This document shows positions 22,652 through 34,090 of a stretch of DNA of 64,000 nt, piece after piece. The first letter of the stretch is position 1; the number at the start of each line of letters is the position of its first letter. This DNA comes from Tieghemostelium lacteum. Taxonomy: Eukaryota; Evosea; Eumycetozoa; Dictyosteliales; Raperosteliaceae. The notes beneath the pieces are model-generated. The model was not told the origin of the DNA, searched no databases, and was given only the letters and a program-made list of their open reading frames with translations. The stretch lies in assembly GCA_001606155.1 (NCBI GenBank), contig LODT01000004.1:992001-1056000 (forward strand). The letters are read 5' to 3'. The position numbers were made by a program, and so were the translations under genes.

Positions 22652-24913
22652 TTAATTTGAACAAGTTGGTTGATATTTACATTTTTGGGAGGTGGTTAGA
22701 ACTAGGATACAACGATGAGGGGATTTACATGTTATATCAACACAGGTCATACAATAATCTTGTTTAACACATTTATAGATATGATTTGACTCTTCTATAC
22801 AAACATAACCTAAAGCACATGAATTTTGCAAACATGATCCACCTTGATACACATCAAATTCATTTACACAGATATGAGAATCTGGTAAACATATTTGCCC
22901 TATAACGCAAATGCAATCATTGATAATTGTGTTGTTATTGGTACCCGTGGTTGTTGCAGTAGAAGTGACTGGTGGGGCTGGTGATGGTGTAGCAGTAGTG
23001 CTTGTTGTAGCAGTAGTACTTGTTGTAGCAGTAGTACTTGTTGTAGCAGTAGTACTTGTTGTAGCAGTAGTACTTGTTGTAGCAGTAGTACTTGTTGTAG
23101 CAGTAGTACTTGTTGTTGTAGCTGGTTGGGTGGATGTTGTAGTTATAGTTGGATTAGATGTAAATATTCTAATTGTATCATTAATTAAATTTAAATATGT
23201 AATTGAAATTGTAGCAATCGAGGAATTTCTATTTGTTTTATACAAGATGTTTGAGAGACTTTGTAAAAATTTTGGATCTCTATTTGTATTAAATACTTGT
23301 AGCTCACCATTTGAAATACTAACAATATCAGATGATGTGGTGTTAGATGATGAAAATGATAATTGATCAGATGCATCAATATCCAAAACTTTAAAAGTAA
23401 TGAATTGAACATTACAATTTCCAGATGAATTTGGATTAAAATTAGATTCTAAGAAATGATATTCACCACTAGAGTTATAGGGAATAGATGTATTAATGAT
23501 ATTCAACGATGCTGAGATTATAGTTTCTTCACCAAATAAAATATAATTCGTATGATTACTGTTAAATTGTAAAATTAAATCTTGAAAACCATCATTATTA
23601 AAATCAGTCCAAGATGAAAAAGTAAGTGCCGCGAATAATATTATAAAGCCTCTACAATCACCAAATAATGGAGATGTTTTGATATTCAAATCATAAACAG
23701 CTGGTAATTTCATGGTGGTTCCATATACTCCCAACATAATTCCATTTATATAATCAATACATGATAAATCAGATATACCATCTCCATTAATATCACCAAC
23801 ATACATAGAAAGGCAAAATTCTTGAGGTGAAGAAACATCTCTGACCCATTTAACAACTTCAGATGAGTTACCACTGTTGATATCAAAATGAGATTCCCAA
23901 ATTCCACCTTTTTTACCATAAATCATATAAATTGATTTTGAATCCTTACTAGCTACAGCCATATCTTGTAATCCATCACCATTAAAGTCACCAAAACCAA
24001 TCTGAAATAAAAATTCGTACGAAATAGGCTTGATTTCCATTGTAAAACCAGTTGTACCATTTAATACTGGATTATATATAGTTGGATAAAATTTTAAACC
24101 AAAACTAACAGTAGCATTATCAGTTTCCGAAAGTATTACTAAATCATCAATTCCATCATTATTCAAATCTCCACAACCAAGTTTTATAGATCTTTTCAAT
24201 TGCATTATATGTCCATTTGTTCCATTTGATATTAAGTTATTATCAAATAAACCAGAGTTGGTTTGAAACTTTTTACCATTTTCAAGTCCATAGAGAACAT
24301 AAACATTATCTAGGGTATTAAATATCAAATCTTTTATACCATCTCCATTATGATCGCATAAAACTTGATAGGGACCGAAGTAGGGATAGAGTTTAATTAC
24401 AAATCCACCAATTCCATCAAAAGTTGAAAAATCATTCTTAAATGGTCCTGCATGGCCATAAATTATACTAAATGAACCGTATACCGAACGAAATATAATT
24501 TCATCATATCCATCATCATTTATATCTCCACATAAAAAGTTACTCCCAAGATACAATTTTATATAGTCAATACTGAAACCATTGATTCCGTCGATCATTG
24601 AAACTGTTAAAGGTCTCTTGCCACCATATCTTGAGATATCACCAAAAAATACATAAAATTTATTGGTTTGATTATCTGAAATTATAAAATCCTAATTTTA
24701 AATTTTTTTTAGATTTTATTTAATCACTTTTTAAATTTCAACTTAAAAACTTACTTGTTTACCATCACCATTAAAATCAAAACCTCCAGTTTTATATTCA
24801 GAATAAAGCTCTAAACCATAACTATTAGTATTATTAAGTAAATTCTCTGATGTAGGGAAACCAATATTTATAGATATCTTTAGAATAAAAATTAGTAAGA
24901 TAAATATATACAT
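22652..24913 (-). CDS. FG-GAP repeat (integrin-alpha-like propeller) secreted protein with Thr/Ala repeat and Cys-rich tail
   Basis: Two exons, 24913-24755 and 24691-22652, give 732 residues; the intron is 63 bp. A signal peptide (MYIFILLIFILKISI) is followed by about seven FG-GAP/VCBS units, each with a calcium loop of D-x-N-x-D-G-x-x-D type: DFNGDG, DINDDGYDE, DHNGDGIKD, DLNNDGIDD, DFNGDGLQD, DINGDGISD and DFNNDGFQD. This is the blade pattern of integrin-alpha and tachylectin-like propellers. After about residue 490 comes a Thr/Ser/Ala linker made of seven identical hexapeptides, then a Cys-rich C-terminus (about 16 cysteines) with short C-x-x-G-x-x-C units. No membrane helix follows, so it is probably secreted. 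A calcium-stabilised adhesion or matrix protein is the likely role. Confidence 0.85.
22989..23114. repeat. 18-bp minisatellite, seven units
   Basis: Seven head-to-tail copies of GTAGCAGTAGTACTTGTT (first copy one base different) lie inside the FG-GAP gene and encode, on the minus strand, seven hexapeptides of Thr, Ser and Ala. The near-perfect identity suggests recent slippage. Confidence 0.95.
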
Positions 24914-24982
24914 CTTTTATGAAAGAATGAATATTTAATAAAGAGAATAATATAATATATAATATTTTTGAAGAGAATAGTG

Positions 24983-25160
24983 TTTGAAATATGGGTGATA
25001 AAATTTTACAAAAACATATATATATGTGCTATAGGGCGTAACTAGATTATCATTTTATTTTTAAATCACTAAATTTGTTGAAAAGTGGGTGACAAAATTT
25101 TACAAAAACATATATATGCACCATAGGGAGTACTAGATTATCATTTTATTTTTAAATCAC
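24983..25160. repeat. Tandem imperfect direct repeat, two ~86-bp copies
   Basis: Copies at 24983-25069 and 25076-25160 share the blocks AAATTTTACAAAAACATATA, a CATAGGG/CTATAGGG core, then CTAGATTATCATTTTATTTT and TTAAATCAC. About ten differences separate them. The pair abuts the transposase remnant, so they may be old element ends. Confidence 0.85.
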
Positions 25161-25240
25161 ATCAAACAACTGATATCAAAGAGTTGTAGATATCACTTAA
25201 ATGATTGATTTAAAAGATTGACTATGAATAATAGGAATAG

Positions 25241-25546
25241 TTATAATTTGATAAAATGGAATAAGTTGTCAGATAGATTATTTAGTTTCAGAGGTGTCAA
25301 ATAAGGCATATCTCTTCTTAAAGGGTTCAAAGGAATTAAATAAAAATCCAAATATGCACCATATTTGATGGTGAAGTTCAGTAGCTCCATAATTCCCAAC
25401 TTTGCTCTATAATAATCTCTGCAAATTGCAAAACTTTTTAAGTATGCAAATACATTTTCAATTATAATTTTAAAGTTGGTAAGATTTATTTTGCTTCATG
25501 AATCATGTCTAGGTTCTATTGAATCCAAGATAATAGGACCTGTTTT
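25241..25546 (-). mobile_element. Decayed C-terminal part of a DDE transposase (IS4/IS5 or PIF/Harbinger-like)
   Basis: Reading the minus strand, one frame ends at 25241 and gives FKIIIENVFAYLKSFAI, then CRDYYRAKLGIMELLNFTIK, ending NNLSDNLFHFIKL. The E-N-V-F-x-x-L-K-x-F-x-I-x-R-x-x-Y-R pattern is the C-terminal glutamate helix of IS5/PIF-Harbinger-type DDE transposases (last catalytic acid in I-I-E-N-V-F). About 80 residues are intact; upstream the same frame has a TGA near 25497, where the context (D-S-stop-S-K) suggests a lost tryptophan, and further stops beyond 25550. No upstream catalytic Asp regions, terminal inverted repeats or target duplication could be found. A plain DNA transposon relic; family assignment is tentative. 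Confidence 0.6.
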
Positions 25547-26777
25547 TATTATAATTATGTTTCTCTATTATTTTTAATGTCAATTATAACATTCATCATG
25601 TCATATCGTTAAAAATAGACAAATCATATCCAAATTCAAATAAATACCCTAAAATGCAAGTTTTGAAATGAGCTTTAGCCTATTTTAAAAGTAGGTTTTG
25701 TTTACAAATTGAAAAAGTCAGTTGATTATGAAGGTATTTTTTTACTTTGTTTTACAAAATTTTTTTTTAACTTATTTTTTTTTATCATCTTCCACCTAAA
25801 CAATCTCACATGAGCCCAGTCAGATGAAAAGAGGGCTTTGTTTTTAAACCCCTTTTTTATATAGTTGGCACACTGGAAATATTAAATTGTAGGGGCAATT
25901 ATGTCATAGTTTTTCAAAAAAATTTAATTAATATAGGGGTGATTGTGGGTTCTAATCACCTTTTACAAGTGTGAAAATCCCTTTCTTTAAATTTATAGTG
26001 AAGGAAAAAGACAACAGGTAGGGTATGAATAAAAAAAATAAAAAAATAATTTCATCTTCATTTATCAATATAACATTAATCATCAATCACAAAGAGACTC
26101 TTTAACTCATATATAAATTATCTATACACATATATATTAATTTATTTATAAATCATCATAATCTCAAATACTCCTCTGTAAATTTAAAAAGGTAAATGAA
26201 ATAGAAGGATCTTGGAAAAACATTTACATACCTTCACACCAATTGATCTTTTTTTCATTTTTTTATTAAATTGTTTAGTTTGATATTGTTAGTGTTTATA
26301 TTTCCAATTGAAAGATTTACCTAATTAGGAAAAATGGGTGATGCTTTTTAAATAATTTTTTAATTTTTCAATAATTTACAAAAAAAAACACCTTGTTATC
26401 AAGTAATACTATAGTATTCGTTAACTCTTCACATTAAACATCACCAATAGTGATTATGGCACCAAAATACAAATCCAAAACTAAAAATCAAACTCTGATG
26501 ATATATTGATTTGTGGGTGTTTTTTTTGTAAATTCTCTACTCACTTTGATCATAATGGATTTATTTAAATAAAACGATAAGAATTAATTAAATAAATCCT
26601 AGATGTATCGTTTTGTACAAAAACCCTTCACACCACTCTCTCCTTTATCCTACTATACCCAATAACCCACATGTTAGATTTCATTAAATAGTTACTAGTG
26701 AAAAGGTACCCATCACCAATAGAGGATATAGGAGAATAAATTCAATGATAGGTTGTTACAAAGTTTATTTAGTGTTT

Positions 26778-26804
26778 TTGTTGTTGTTGTTGTTGTTGTT
26801 GTTG
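26778..26804. repeat. (TTG)9 microsatellite
   Basis: Nine perfect TTG units followed by an eight-T run, in the non-coding region upstream of the histone deacetylase gene. Confidence 0.95.
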
Positions 26805-28293
26805 TTTTTTTTAGAGTGTGTTATGAAATACAATTAGAAGTGATAGACATAAAACTATTCTACTCCTATATAGGGTGCTGTCATTATTAGTATTGATGCG
26901 CATGGAGATTTCTAGAAAAAGATATATAGGAGAATGGAGAGAAGTGAAAATGTGTGGGTGTGTGTGTGTAGGGGAGTTAGTGTTTATATGTGGGTAATAA
27001 ATGTTTTTAATGTAGGTGAGGGGGTGTTTTTCAAACATCAACACTAATTTCAAACTAAAGTTTGTATAAAACAAAAAAAAAAAGGGTGGCACCACCACAT
27101 TAGTTCAACAATTGTTTTTTTTTTCATAATTATTATCTATCTGGAAGTGTTCCTAATAATAAAACTCGCCCTCAACATGCCAAAATAGCTTTTTTATTAA
27201 TTTTATATCAGCCTACTGAACTGAAAGGGGGTACAGCATCAAATTTCACAATTTGACAAATATTTTTTTATTCAATTTGTTGTTTTTTTATATATTTATA
27301 TATATTAAATATTTAAACACTACCAAAAACAGTGTGCTAAAATATCTATCAGAGAGTTAAATAGTGACTGCTCTACTACAACCAACCTTGGTTTTATTTT
27401 TTTATTTTGAATTTTAATATTTGGTGTTGTTTTAAATTTATAAATTTTTATTCTATAATAAAAAATAAAAGACACAAACCTAAAGCCAACCAGAGAAAAC
27501 AAGAGGATAATAGAACAGAACCTCAAACCAAGAATTCCCAATCTCCATTTTAATTTTTTATTTATTTATTCCACTACCATCACTCCATTATTAATATTAT
27601 AATATTAATTTTAAATAACCACAATAATATTTATTTATTTTCCAAAGCCATATATTTCATCACAAATTAGGAAATCAAAAGGTCACACCTAAGAACTCTT
27701 TAGACTTTAGAAAAAAAAATTAATTTTTTTTAAAAGGAAAAACAGAAACTCCCAAAAAAGTAATTACCCCTCCAAACAATTTTGTATACAATTTATTTCA
27801 AATCAATCAAAAACAACAATTTTTAAAGTTTTTTAATATTTTTATATTAAAAGAACTATAGGAGTTCAAAACAATTGTTGTTATTTTAAATTTAAAAACC
27901 CCTGTAAAAATTTTTTTTGTAAAACCACCTCCTGTTTAAAAAAGCCCCCTCTTTTGTTGTTCCAAATTAATTGAATAGTTTTTTTTTTTAAATGTGTGAA
28001 TCTGTATACAAGTGTGTGTGTCAAAACCCCCTTTAGAACATGTTAAATATTTTTTCAGAAAAAAAACAAAAAGGACCACTAAAAACCTCTGTCCACTTTG
28101 CAAACAAACTCAAATAATATTTAATTATTTTTTTTATTAATATATTCAAAGTCACATTGTACAAAGAAAAAAAAAAGACTTGCACATTTATACTAAAAAT
28201 AATCCTAAATTCATAGTCCTAATACCTTTTTGATTTTTTACTTAAATATATATATTTAGAGTATAAAATATTTTAAAATCTCACTTTTAGAAG

Positions 28294-31200
28294 ATGATGA
28301 CACTACATCAATCAGTTTCTGATCCTCAGAGATTAGAGAAACCTGAGTGTTGCATTACAGCTGCCAGAGGACATTGCACTATACATTGTCCAAGAATTGA
28401 AGATGTTCTTTACTCACAGAGAAAAGGAAAAACCAATAAAGGAGCTCAAAGATGGAGATGTAAAGCTTGTGGCACTAAATGGACTGTATGTATATCAACA
28501 AAAGTACACAAAAAAAAAAAAAAAAAATACAAATTATTTGAATTTCTAATTATGGTAATTTATTATTTTCTAGTCAAAACAAAGTTTGATTCCACCTGTT
28601 GTACCTGACACAATGGCAAATAGTATAGGTTATGGAAATGGTCCAGAAGAGATATCAATGGACTTACGAGGTGTTAGACCCTATAAAAAGAGTAGAACCA
28701 TTGTCTCGAATGGTATAGGTGATGGAATGATCTCTTCACCATTTTCAACCAATCTCTATGGTAGTAATATATCTCCTTCTCACAGCCCAATTCCATCACC
28801 ACCATCACCATCACCTCTTTCTGGATTGTTATCATCAGCAGTACCCAATAGTAGACAGATTAATCAACCTCCTCAACAAGGTATCATATCAGCTCTAAGT
28901 AGTCTCAGTAACAGTAACAGTAACAGTCTTGGAAGTAGCAATAACTTTGTTCCTATTCTTCCAACAAGTAGTAGTATTGGGTCTTCTTCCACCAATAGTT
29001 CTTCATCATCCATCTCCAGGAACACCCCCATAAATAACCATGGAAATTCCTCAACAATAAAATCTCAAAATATTACAACCAAACCAGTTGTAGTTGGTGC
29101 ACCCTCACCATCACAATCTGCCACACCATCTTTGAATAACAGTCTAAATAGCACTAGTTCGATCACACAAAAATCTTCATCACTTTTACCCATGCCTTTT
29201 AACACCAACAACTCCAACACAAATATAAATAGCAACCAACAACAGAATTCCATACCTTTACCAGGGTCACAACAGCAATTGAATTCTGCTCATTTAAATC
29301 AGAGATCAACTACTCCAAGTGGAAATAGAAGTAGTAAACAAAGTAGCCAAACATCACAAGGTGGGTTAGTACATCAACCACCACTTTCTCCAAAATCTAT
29401 AAAAATTGCAAATATGTTTAATAACTATATGGCTACTAATCCAAATGCACTTGTAAATGCAAAATATCCACCACATATACACGCATCTACAATTAAAGCT
29501 AGTAAATCATCTCCAATGCCTAAAGTACCTAATCTATATACCAGCTCATCGACTAGCTCAAATGCATCCTCATCATCTGCCATTAGAAACGTACCTGATT
29601 ATCAGTCACCTCCAACCCCACAACCTACACAACAATATAGATCAACACCATCTGCATCAGATCAGGTTTTTAATATGGTTGATCCCTACATGTACGAACA
29701 ACACCATCATCAACAAGCACACCATCATCCACACCAATCTAACCATCCCCACTACATTCACAGTCAAGGTAACTTACATTTCCAGTATCTCACCAATCAA
29801 CAAATATCCACATATACTCCATCCAGTAACCTAGTTGAGTGTTTCAAAAAACTTTTACTATCATTCTCTATATTCATCGGTGAATATACCGTTGATAATA
29901 GATTGAAGTTAAATAGTTTTTTACAATATATACAAATGCCATCAACTGAAACTCTGTTTAATAATTCGATTGCTAGAAACCTATTGGCACCTTTAGATAA
30001 CAATTGTTTTAAAATTAGTAAACACTATCAGTCACTGTACAGTGTGGTTTCAAAGCACCTTTCAATGATGGAAGATCCCATGCAACCCATCGCCAAAGTC
30101 TATTTTGATGAAAATGAAATCTATAGACTTTTAGTATTCCTTGACCATCATAAATCTATTGAAGATATATTTGAACTTATTTTACAAGATGTTCAATCCT
30201 ATCGTGAATCTCTAATTCAGAAAAGAGAACAAATTGAATCTACTCTTATGGACCCTGGTTTATCAACTTTGGCCAATAGTCAGAATAATAATAGTAACAG
30301 TAGTAATAGTAATAATTCTAATCAACAAAATTCCAATTTGTCAAATCAAAATAGTAACAGTTCATCAACACCAAATAATGAAAATAATTTAGAAAAAACC
30401 AAAGCAGAGTCCAGTAGAGTTTTGGATACTTTGGCACCTTTAGAAACTACTCTATCTCATATGGAAAGTAAATTGAGATCAACTCAAAAGGATTTGATTT
30501 TTATTGGAAAGATATTTGGTATTGTTGAATTACTCTATGGAATACATGCACAACATCACCAATTGATTATAGAGAAACATAGTAAAACAGTTCAAAATTA
30601 TATTGTTGATGTCATTCAACAGACCCTCTATAATGCTGATGTATTATCGAATAGCTATAATAAGATGAAATTGACTATTAGTAATAATGCAAGTCTTAAC
30701 GGAAAGAGACTGAGAGATGAAGATGACCAAGGTCTAATCGATACCAATAATCCATTTATTAATAGTCTCTATGAGGTATTGTCAAAGTTTGATACTAGAA
30801 GTTCAACTAACGCCACTCCAACTAGAGAACTACTGAGAGAACGTAAAGTACTAGCTGTCTATCATACATTATGTCTGGACCATAATGTACCTGATGAACA
30901 TCCAGAATCACCTAAACGTCTGTCCAGTGTTATCAGTGCTATCAATGAACTCTATCAAAAGTTCCCTGAGAAAATTGTTATAAAGAATGATCCGGAGGAA
31001 GCTCAGGATAAGTGGATTCTGACTGTACATTCTCCAGATTATCTCAGACAATTGGATGAAATTACTGAGAAATTGGATCTAAATGAAATTAGAGCTTTGA
31101 ATGCTCCAGATGGTGCCAATAGTTCAACTGGTGGTGCTTCTTTGACTATCAACGCTAACCAAGATCAAACAGGTGAATGTGAAGACGGTGACACATTTAT

Positions 31201-31966
31201 CTCCAAATTGTCATTAAAGGCTGCTAAAAGATCAGCCGGTGCTACTATATCTGCTATAGATCATGTATTTAAAGGTACTGTTTCTTCTGCATTTGTAGCT
31301 GCTAGACCACCAGGTCATCATGCTGGAAGAGACGGTTTAACCAGTGGAACTAGTTCACAGGGATTCTGTCTGTTGAATAATGTCTGTATAGGTGCTAAAT
31401 ATGCACAACTAAAGTATAATCTCGAGAGAATTGCTATTATTGATATTGACGTACACCATGGAAATGGAACTGAAGAAATTGTTGCTAATGACAATGGCTT
31501 CCTATTTTGCTCTATACATATGTTTGAGGAGGGTTTCTATCCTGGATCAGGTGCAGCCTCTCAATCTGTAAATACCTTAGAATACCAAGAAGAAAGTAAA
31601 CCATTACAACAGCAACAACAATTGAATACCAATATCAGTACTAATAACAATATTGTAAATATCCCATTGGATCCAAAGTCATCAGCTGTATCTTTTCTCA
31701 AAGCATTCTCTATCATTATAGATAGATTAAATGACTATCAACCAGAGCTTTTAATGATATCTTGTGGTTTTGATGCTCACCAAGATGACCATTTGGCCTC
31801 ATTGTGTTTGACTGATGAAAACTATATTGAAATTACTAAGCAACTGCGTATAGTTGCCGACAGATGGGCAAAAGGTAGAATAATTTCCGTATTGGAAGGT
31901 GGTTACAATATCAGCGCTTTGAAACAATGTACCATTGCTCATCTCATGTCTTTGTATGATGACTAA
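28294..31966 (+). CDS. Class II histone deacetylase with N-terminal zinc-ribbon-like segment
   Basis: Two exons, 28294-28485 and 28574-31966, give 1194 residues; the 88-bp intron has a GTATGT donor and includes a 19-A run. The C-terminal ~370 residues are a complete HDAC domain: AARPPGHHAGRD, GFCLLNNVCIGAKYA, IIDIDVHHGNGTEEI, GFDAHQDDHL and LEGGYNISALK. Zinc ligands (Asp and His in DVHHG, Asp in GFDAH) and the tandem His are present, so it should be active. The sequence type is class II (HDAC4/5/6-like, as D. discoideum type-2 enzymes). Residues 20-64 have CC, HC, HC and WRCKACGTKW, a putative zinc ribbon. Between lies about 600 residues of Ser/Asn/Pro-rich disorder plus a helical region near 420-720. 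An insert with a Q tract splits the domain near 31590-31670. Nuclear chromatin role expected. Confidence 0.93.
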
Positions 31967-32144
31967 GATCAATCACAGAGCCATACACTATATTTCACAC
32001 CAATTTAAAATATATAAATATATATAGAAAATAAAAATTAAAATAATATTCTCACACGTCTACATTCTCTAGTGAATATGTAGAGATTGAAACCTAATCT
32101 AAATCAACAGCAATCTGTATTCAAAATTATAGTTTATTATTATT

Positions 32145-32707
32145 TTACATATTGTAACTTTGTGGTTGGTATACTTGTGGTTGGAATACTTGTGGTTGAG
32201 TTTGGTATACTGGTACATTGGATGAGTGGTGATGGTGATGGTGATTATCAGGTGGTACTGGAACGTATTGTGGTTGAGAATAGAAAATATTGTGGTGATG
32301 GTATCTCTTTCCAGGTCTGCAACAACAGGCATAAATACAACAACAACACATCATCAATAAAACAATTGGTACAACTACAAAAACTGCAATACCACCACTA
32401 GTGACATTGGTAGAACAACTATCACATACCTTAATAGTAAAAAGATTGAATAAGTATTAAATTTAAATTTTGAATAAATAATTTTAAAATTACTACTTAC
32501 TTGAGCATTGAAAATAGATTCTGCGGATGTAGAGTAACCATTACAAGTATATGTTATAAAAAAGTTATCTTTATAAAGTGGATCACAATCATTTAATGAC
32601 ATATCAACAACGCTAACAGATGCACCTAAACAACAGTCAGCATTTACTACATTGGAAATAAATATAGTTGATAATAAAATTAATAATAAAATATTTAATT
32701 GTTTCAT
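32145..32707 (-). CDS. Small Cys-rich single-pass membrane protein, copy A
   Basis: Two exons, 32707-32501 and 32429-32145, give 163 residues; intron 71 bp. Signal peptide MKQLNILLLILLSTIFISNV, then a short ectodomain with six or more cysteines (ADCCLGAS, NDCDPLYKDNFFITYTCNG, VCDSCS), a membrane helix (GGIAVFVVVPIVLLMM) that runs into CCCCIYACCC, and a cytosolic tail rich in His, Gln, Pro and Tyr (repeats of QPQVYQPQ-type, run of six His). The general plan, signal peptide, CC ectodomain, helix ending in a cysteine cluster and a Pro/Tyr-rich tail, recalls Shisa/VOPP1-type adaptors, but homology is not shown. The cysteine cluster at the membrane face is a likely palmitoylation site. Paralog of the neighbouring gene at 32887-33317, with an intron at the same place. 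Confidence 0.82.
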
Positions 32708-32886
32708 TTTATGTTGGGGTATAAGTATATGGAATAATGAGAAAAAAAAGATGATCAAATTAGAGCTTAAGTATTTAACAAAAAAAAAAACTCACATTTC
32801 AAGGATTAGATAAAATATCAAATCTCAGTTTGTGCAGATGGCTTGTTTTTTTTAAAATTTTAGGATAAATTTAGAAAATTTATTAA

Positions 32887-33317
32887 TTAACTATTAATTG
32901 GTTCATATTGGTTCTTTTTAAAAAAATTATGTCTACTGTATCTCTGACCATTTCTACAACAACACATGTAAAAGCAACAGCAACATGATAACATTATCAG
33001 TGATGGAATTATAATTAGAATTGCTAATCCACCACGAGTTATTTGTCTTGAACAACTGTCACAGCTCTATTATAAAATTTGAGAATTAATACTTATTATA
33101 AACTAATCATATTTTAATGACATACTTGGCCAATGGAGGTATTAATACCATTACATCGATATTTTATAAAAAAATTATCTCTTTTGTATATTCTGCATTC
33201 ACCAATTGACCAATCTCCCCCTGGTTTTATTGTTGTACCAATACAACAATCTGCATAGATTTTATCTAAAGAAAAGAATAAAACAATTAAAATAATTAAA
33301 ATATAACTATATTTCAT
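32887..33317 (-). CDS. Small Cys-rich single-pass membrane protein, copy B
   Basis: Two exons, 33317-33126 and 33066-32887, give 123 residues; intron 59 bp with a GTATGT donor. It matches copy A along its length: signal peptide MKYSYILIILIVLFFSL, ADCCIGT, YKRDNFFIKYRCNG, CDSCSRQITRGGLAILIIIP, CCCCFYMCCCRNGQRYSRHN. The long His/Gln/Pro tail of copy A is missing; this copy ends soon after the cysteine cluster with KKNQYEPINS. The shared phase-0 intron after a Gln codon and head-to-tail position show a local duplication. Function unknown. Confidence 0.82.
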
Positions 33318-33607
33318 TATTCAATTAAATATTTAGGTTGAGGTAAAAGAAACAAACAAGAGAACTGAATTTATTTGAGTTGACATTAGTTATTAAATAT
33401 TTATAAATATTAAAATAATCACAAGAAAATTATATATGAGATTCATTAACCATTAAAAATATGAAAAAGGAAAAGATAGATAGCCAAACAACATCAAAGA
33501 AAAAGAGTTTGGTAGAGTGGGGTGGTCTTTTTTAGATTGTTTTTTGATTTTTTTTTTTTACCTATTATAATTTAAACACATTTATTAAAAAGATATACTA
33601 GAGTTTT

Positions 33608-34090
33608 TTATAATAAGAGTTCATATCTTAATGGAGCAATAGTTTCAATTTCTGATTTTCTTGGGTTAACAAAGAAACCAGATTTTGGTTGAGTTGGTAA
33701 TCTCTTAGTTTGGACAAAGGTACCGGTTTTTTTGGCTTCGGCGATTCTCTTTTTGTTATCTTCGATACGTTTCTTGTTGGCAGCCATGGAGTTGGATGGT
33801 TTAACGTGTTCAATTCTAACGTGGATTTTCTTGGCAATGATTCTTGGACCAACTCTCTTGTTGATGACAACACCAACTGATCTTGGGGTGACATTCCAGA
33901 CACGACCAGTACGACCATGGTAGAATTTGTGTGGCATACCTCCGTGGATGTTACCGTTGGCTTTGATATCTACGTAATCACCAAGACGGAAGGTTCTTAA
34001 GTAAGTGGTAGTGTTTAACATACCATGGTTACGGAAACCACGAGAGAACAAATATCTAGTACGTGAACGGAGACCGAATGAGTGTGGCAT
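33608..34090 (-). CDS. rpl21: Ribosomal protein eL21
   Basis: Single exon, 160 residues, the family length. MPHSFGLRSRTRYLFSRGFR matches the GxRxxTRYMFSRxFRKHG start; GDYVDIKANG, GMPHKFYHGRTGRVWNVTPR and KKIHVRIEHVKPS are conserved blocks, and the end PLRYELLL matches the family PxPYExx end. Component of the large cytosolic ribosomal subunit. Codons are richer in C-ending forms than in the neighbours, as expected for a highly expressed gene. No intron in the coding part. Confidence 0.97.
   Translation of the reverse strand: MPHSFGLRSRTRYLFSRGFRNHGMLNTTTYLRTFRLGDYVDIKANGNIHGGMPHKFYHGRTGRVWNVTPRSVGVVINKRVGPRIIAKKIHVRIEHVKPSNSMAANKKRIEDNKKRIAEAKKTGTFVQTKRLPTQPKSGFFVNPRKSEIETIAPLRYELLL

Larger units (their letters stand above)
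24914..28293. other. Long gene-poor region
   Basis: About 3.4 kb with no convincing intact gene on either strand. It holds a tandem direct repeat (24983-25160), a decayed DDE transposase end (25241-25546), a TTG microsatellite and many A/T runs. The two open frames of 70-95 codons at 26811-27098 and 27320-27541 on the minus strand are compositionally random. The right part, from about 26000, is presumably the regulatory region of the histone deacetylase gene. Confidence 0.6.

Noticed and set aside
22911-23366. 151-codon + strand frame of Val repeats
   Set aside because: Antisense shadow of the 18-bp repeat in the FG-GAP gene; a periodic repeat keeps several frames open.
25940-25965. T-loop-like GGTTCTAATCACC suggesting a tRNA
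   Set aside because: No acceptor, D or anticodon arm can be folded around it.
26571-26614. 9-bp inverted repeat AAAACGATA / TATCGTTTT
   Set aside because: Short arms and 26-base loop in AT-rich DNA; likely chance.
26811-27098. 95-codon minus-strand frame in the gene-poor region
   Set aside because: Phe/His/Thr-rich with no domain, splice context or start context; composition follows the local GTGT-rich DNA.
32087-32401. + strand 104-codon frame
   Set aside because: Antisense of the tail exon of the Cys-rich membrane protein, whose own strand has signal peptide, helix and a paralog.
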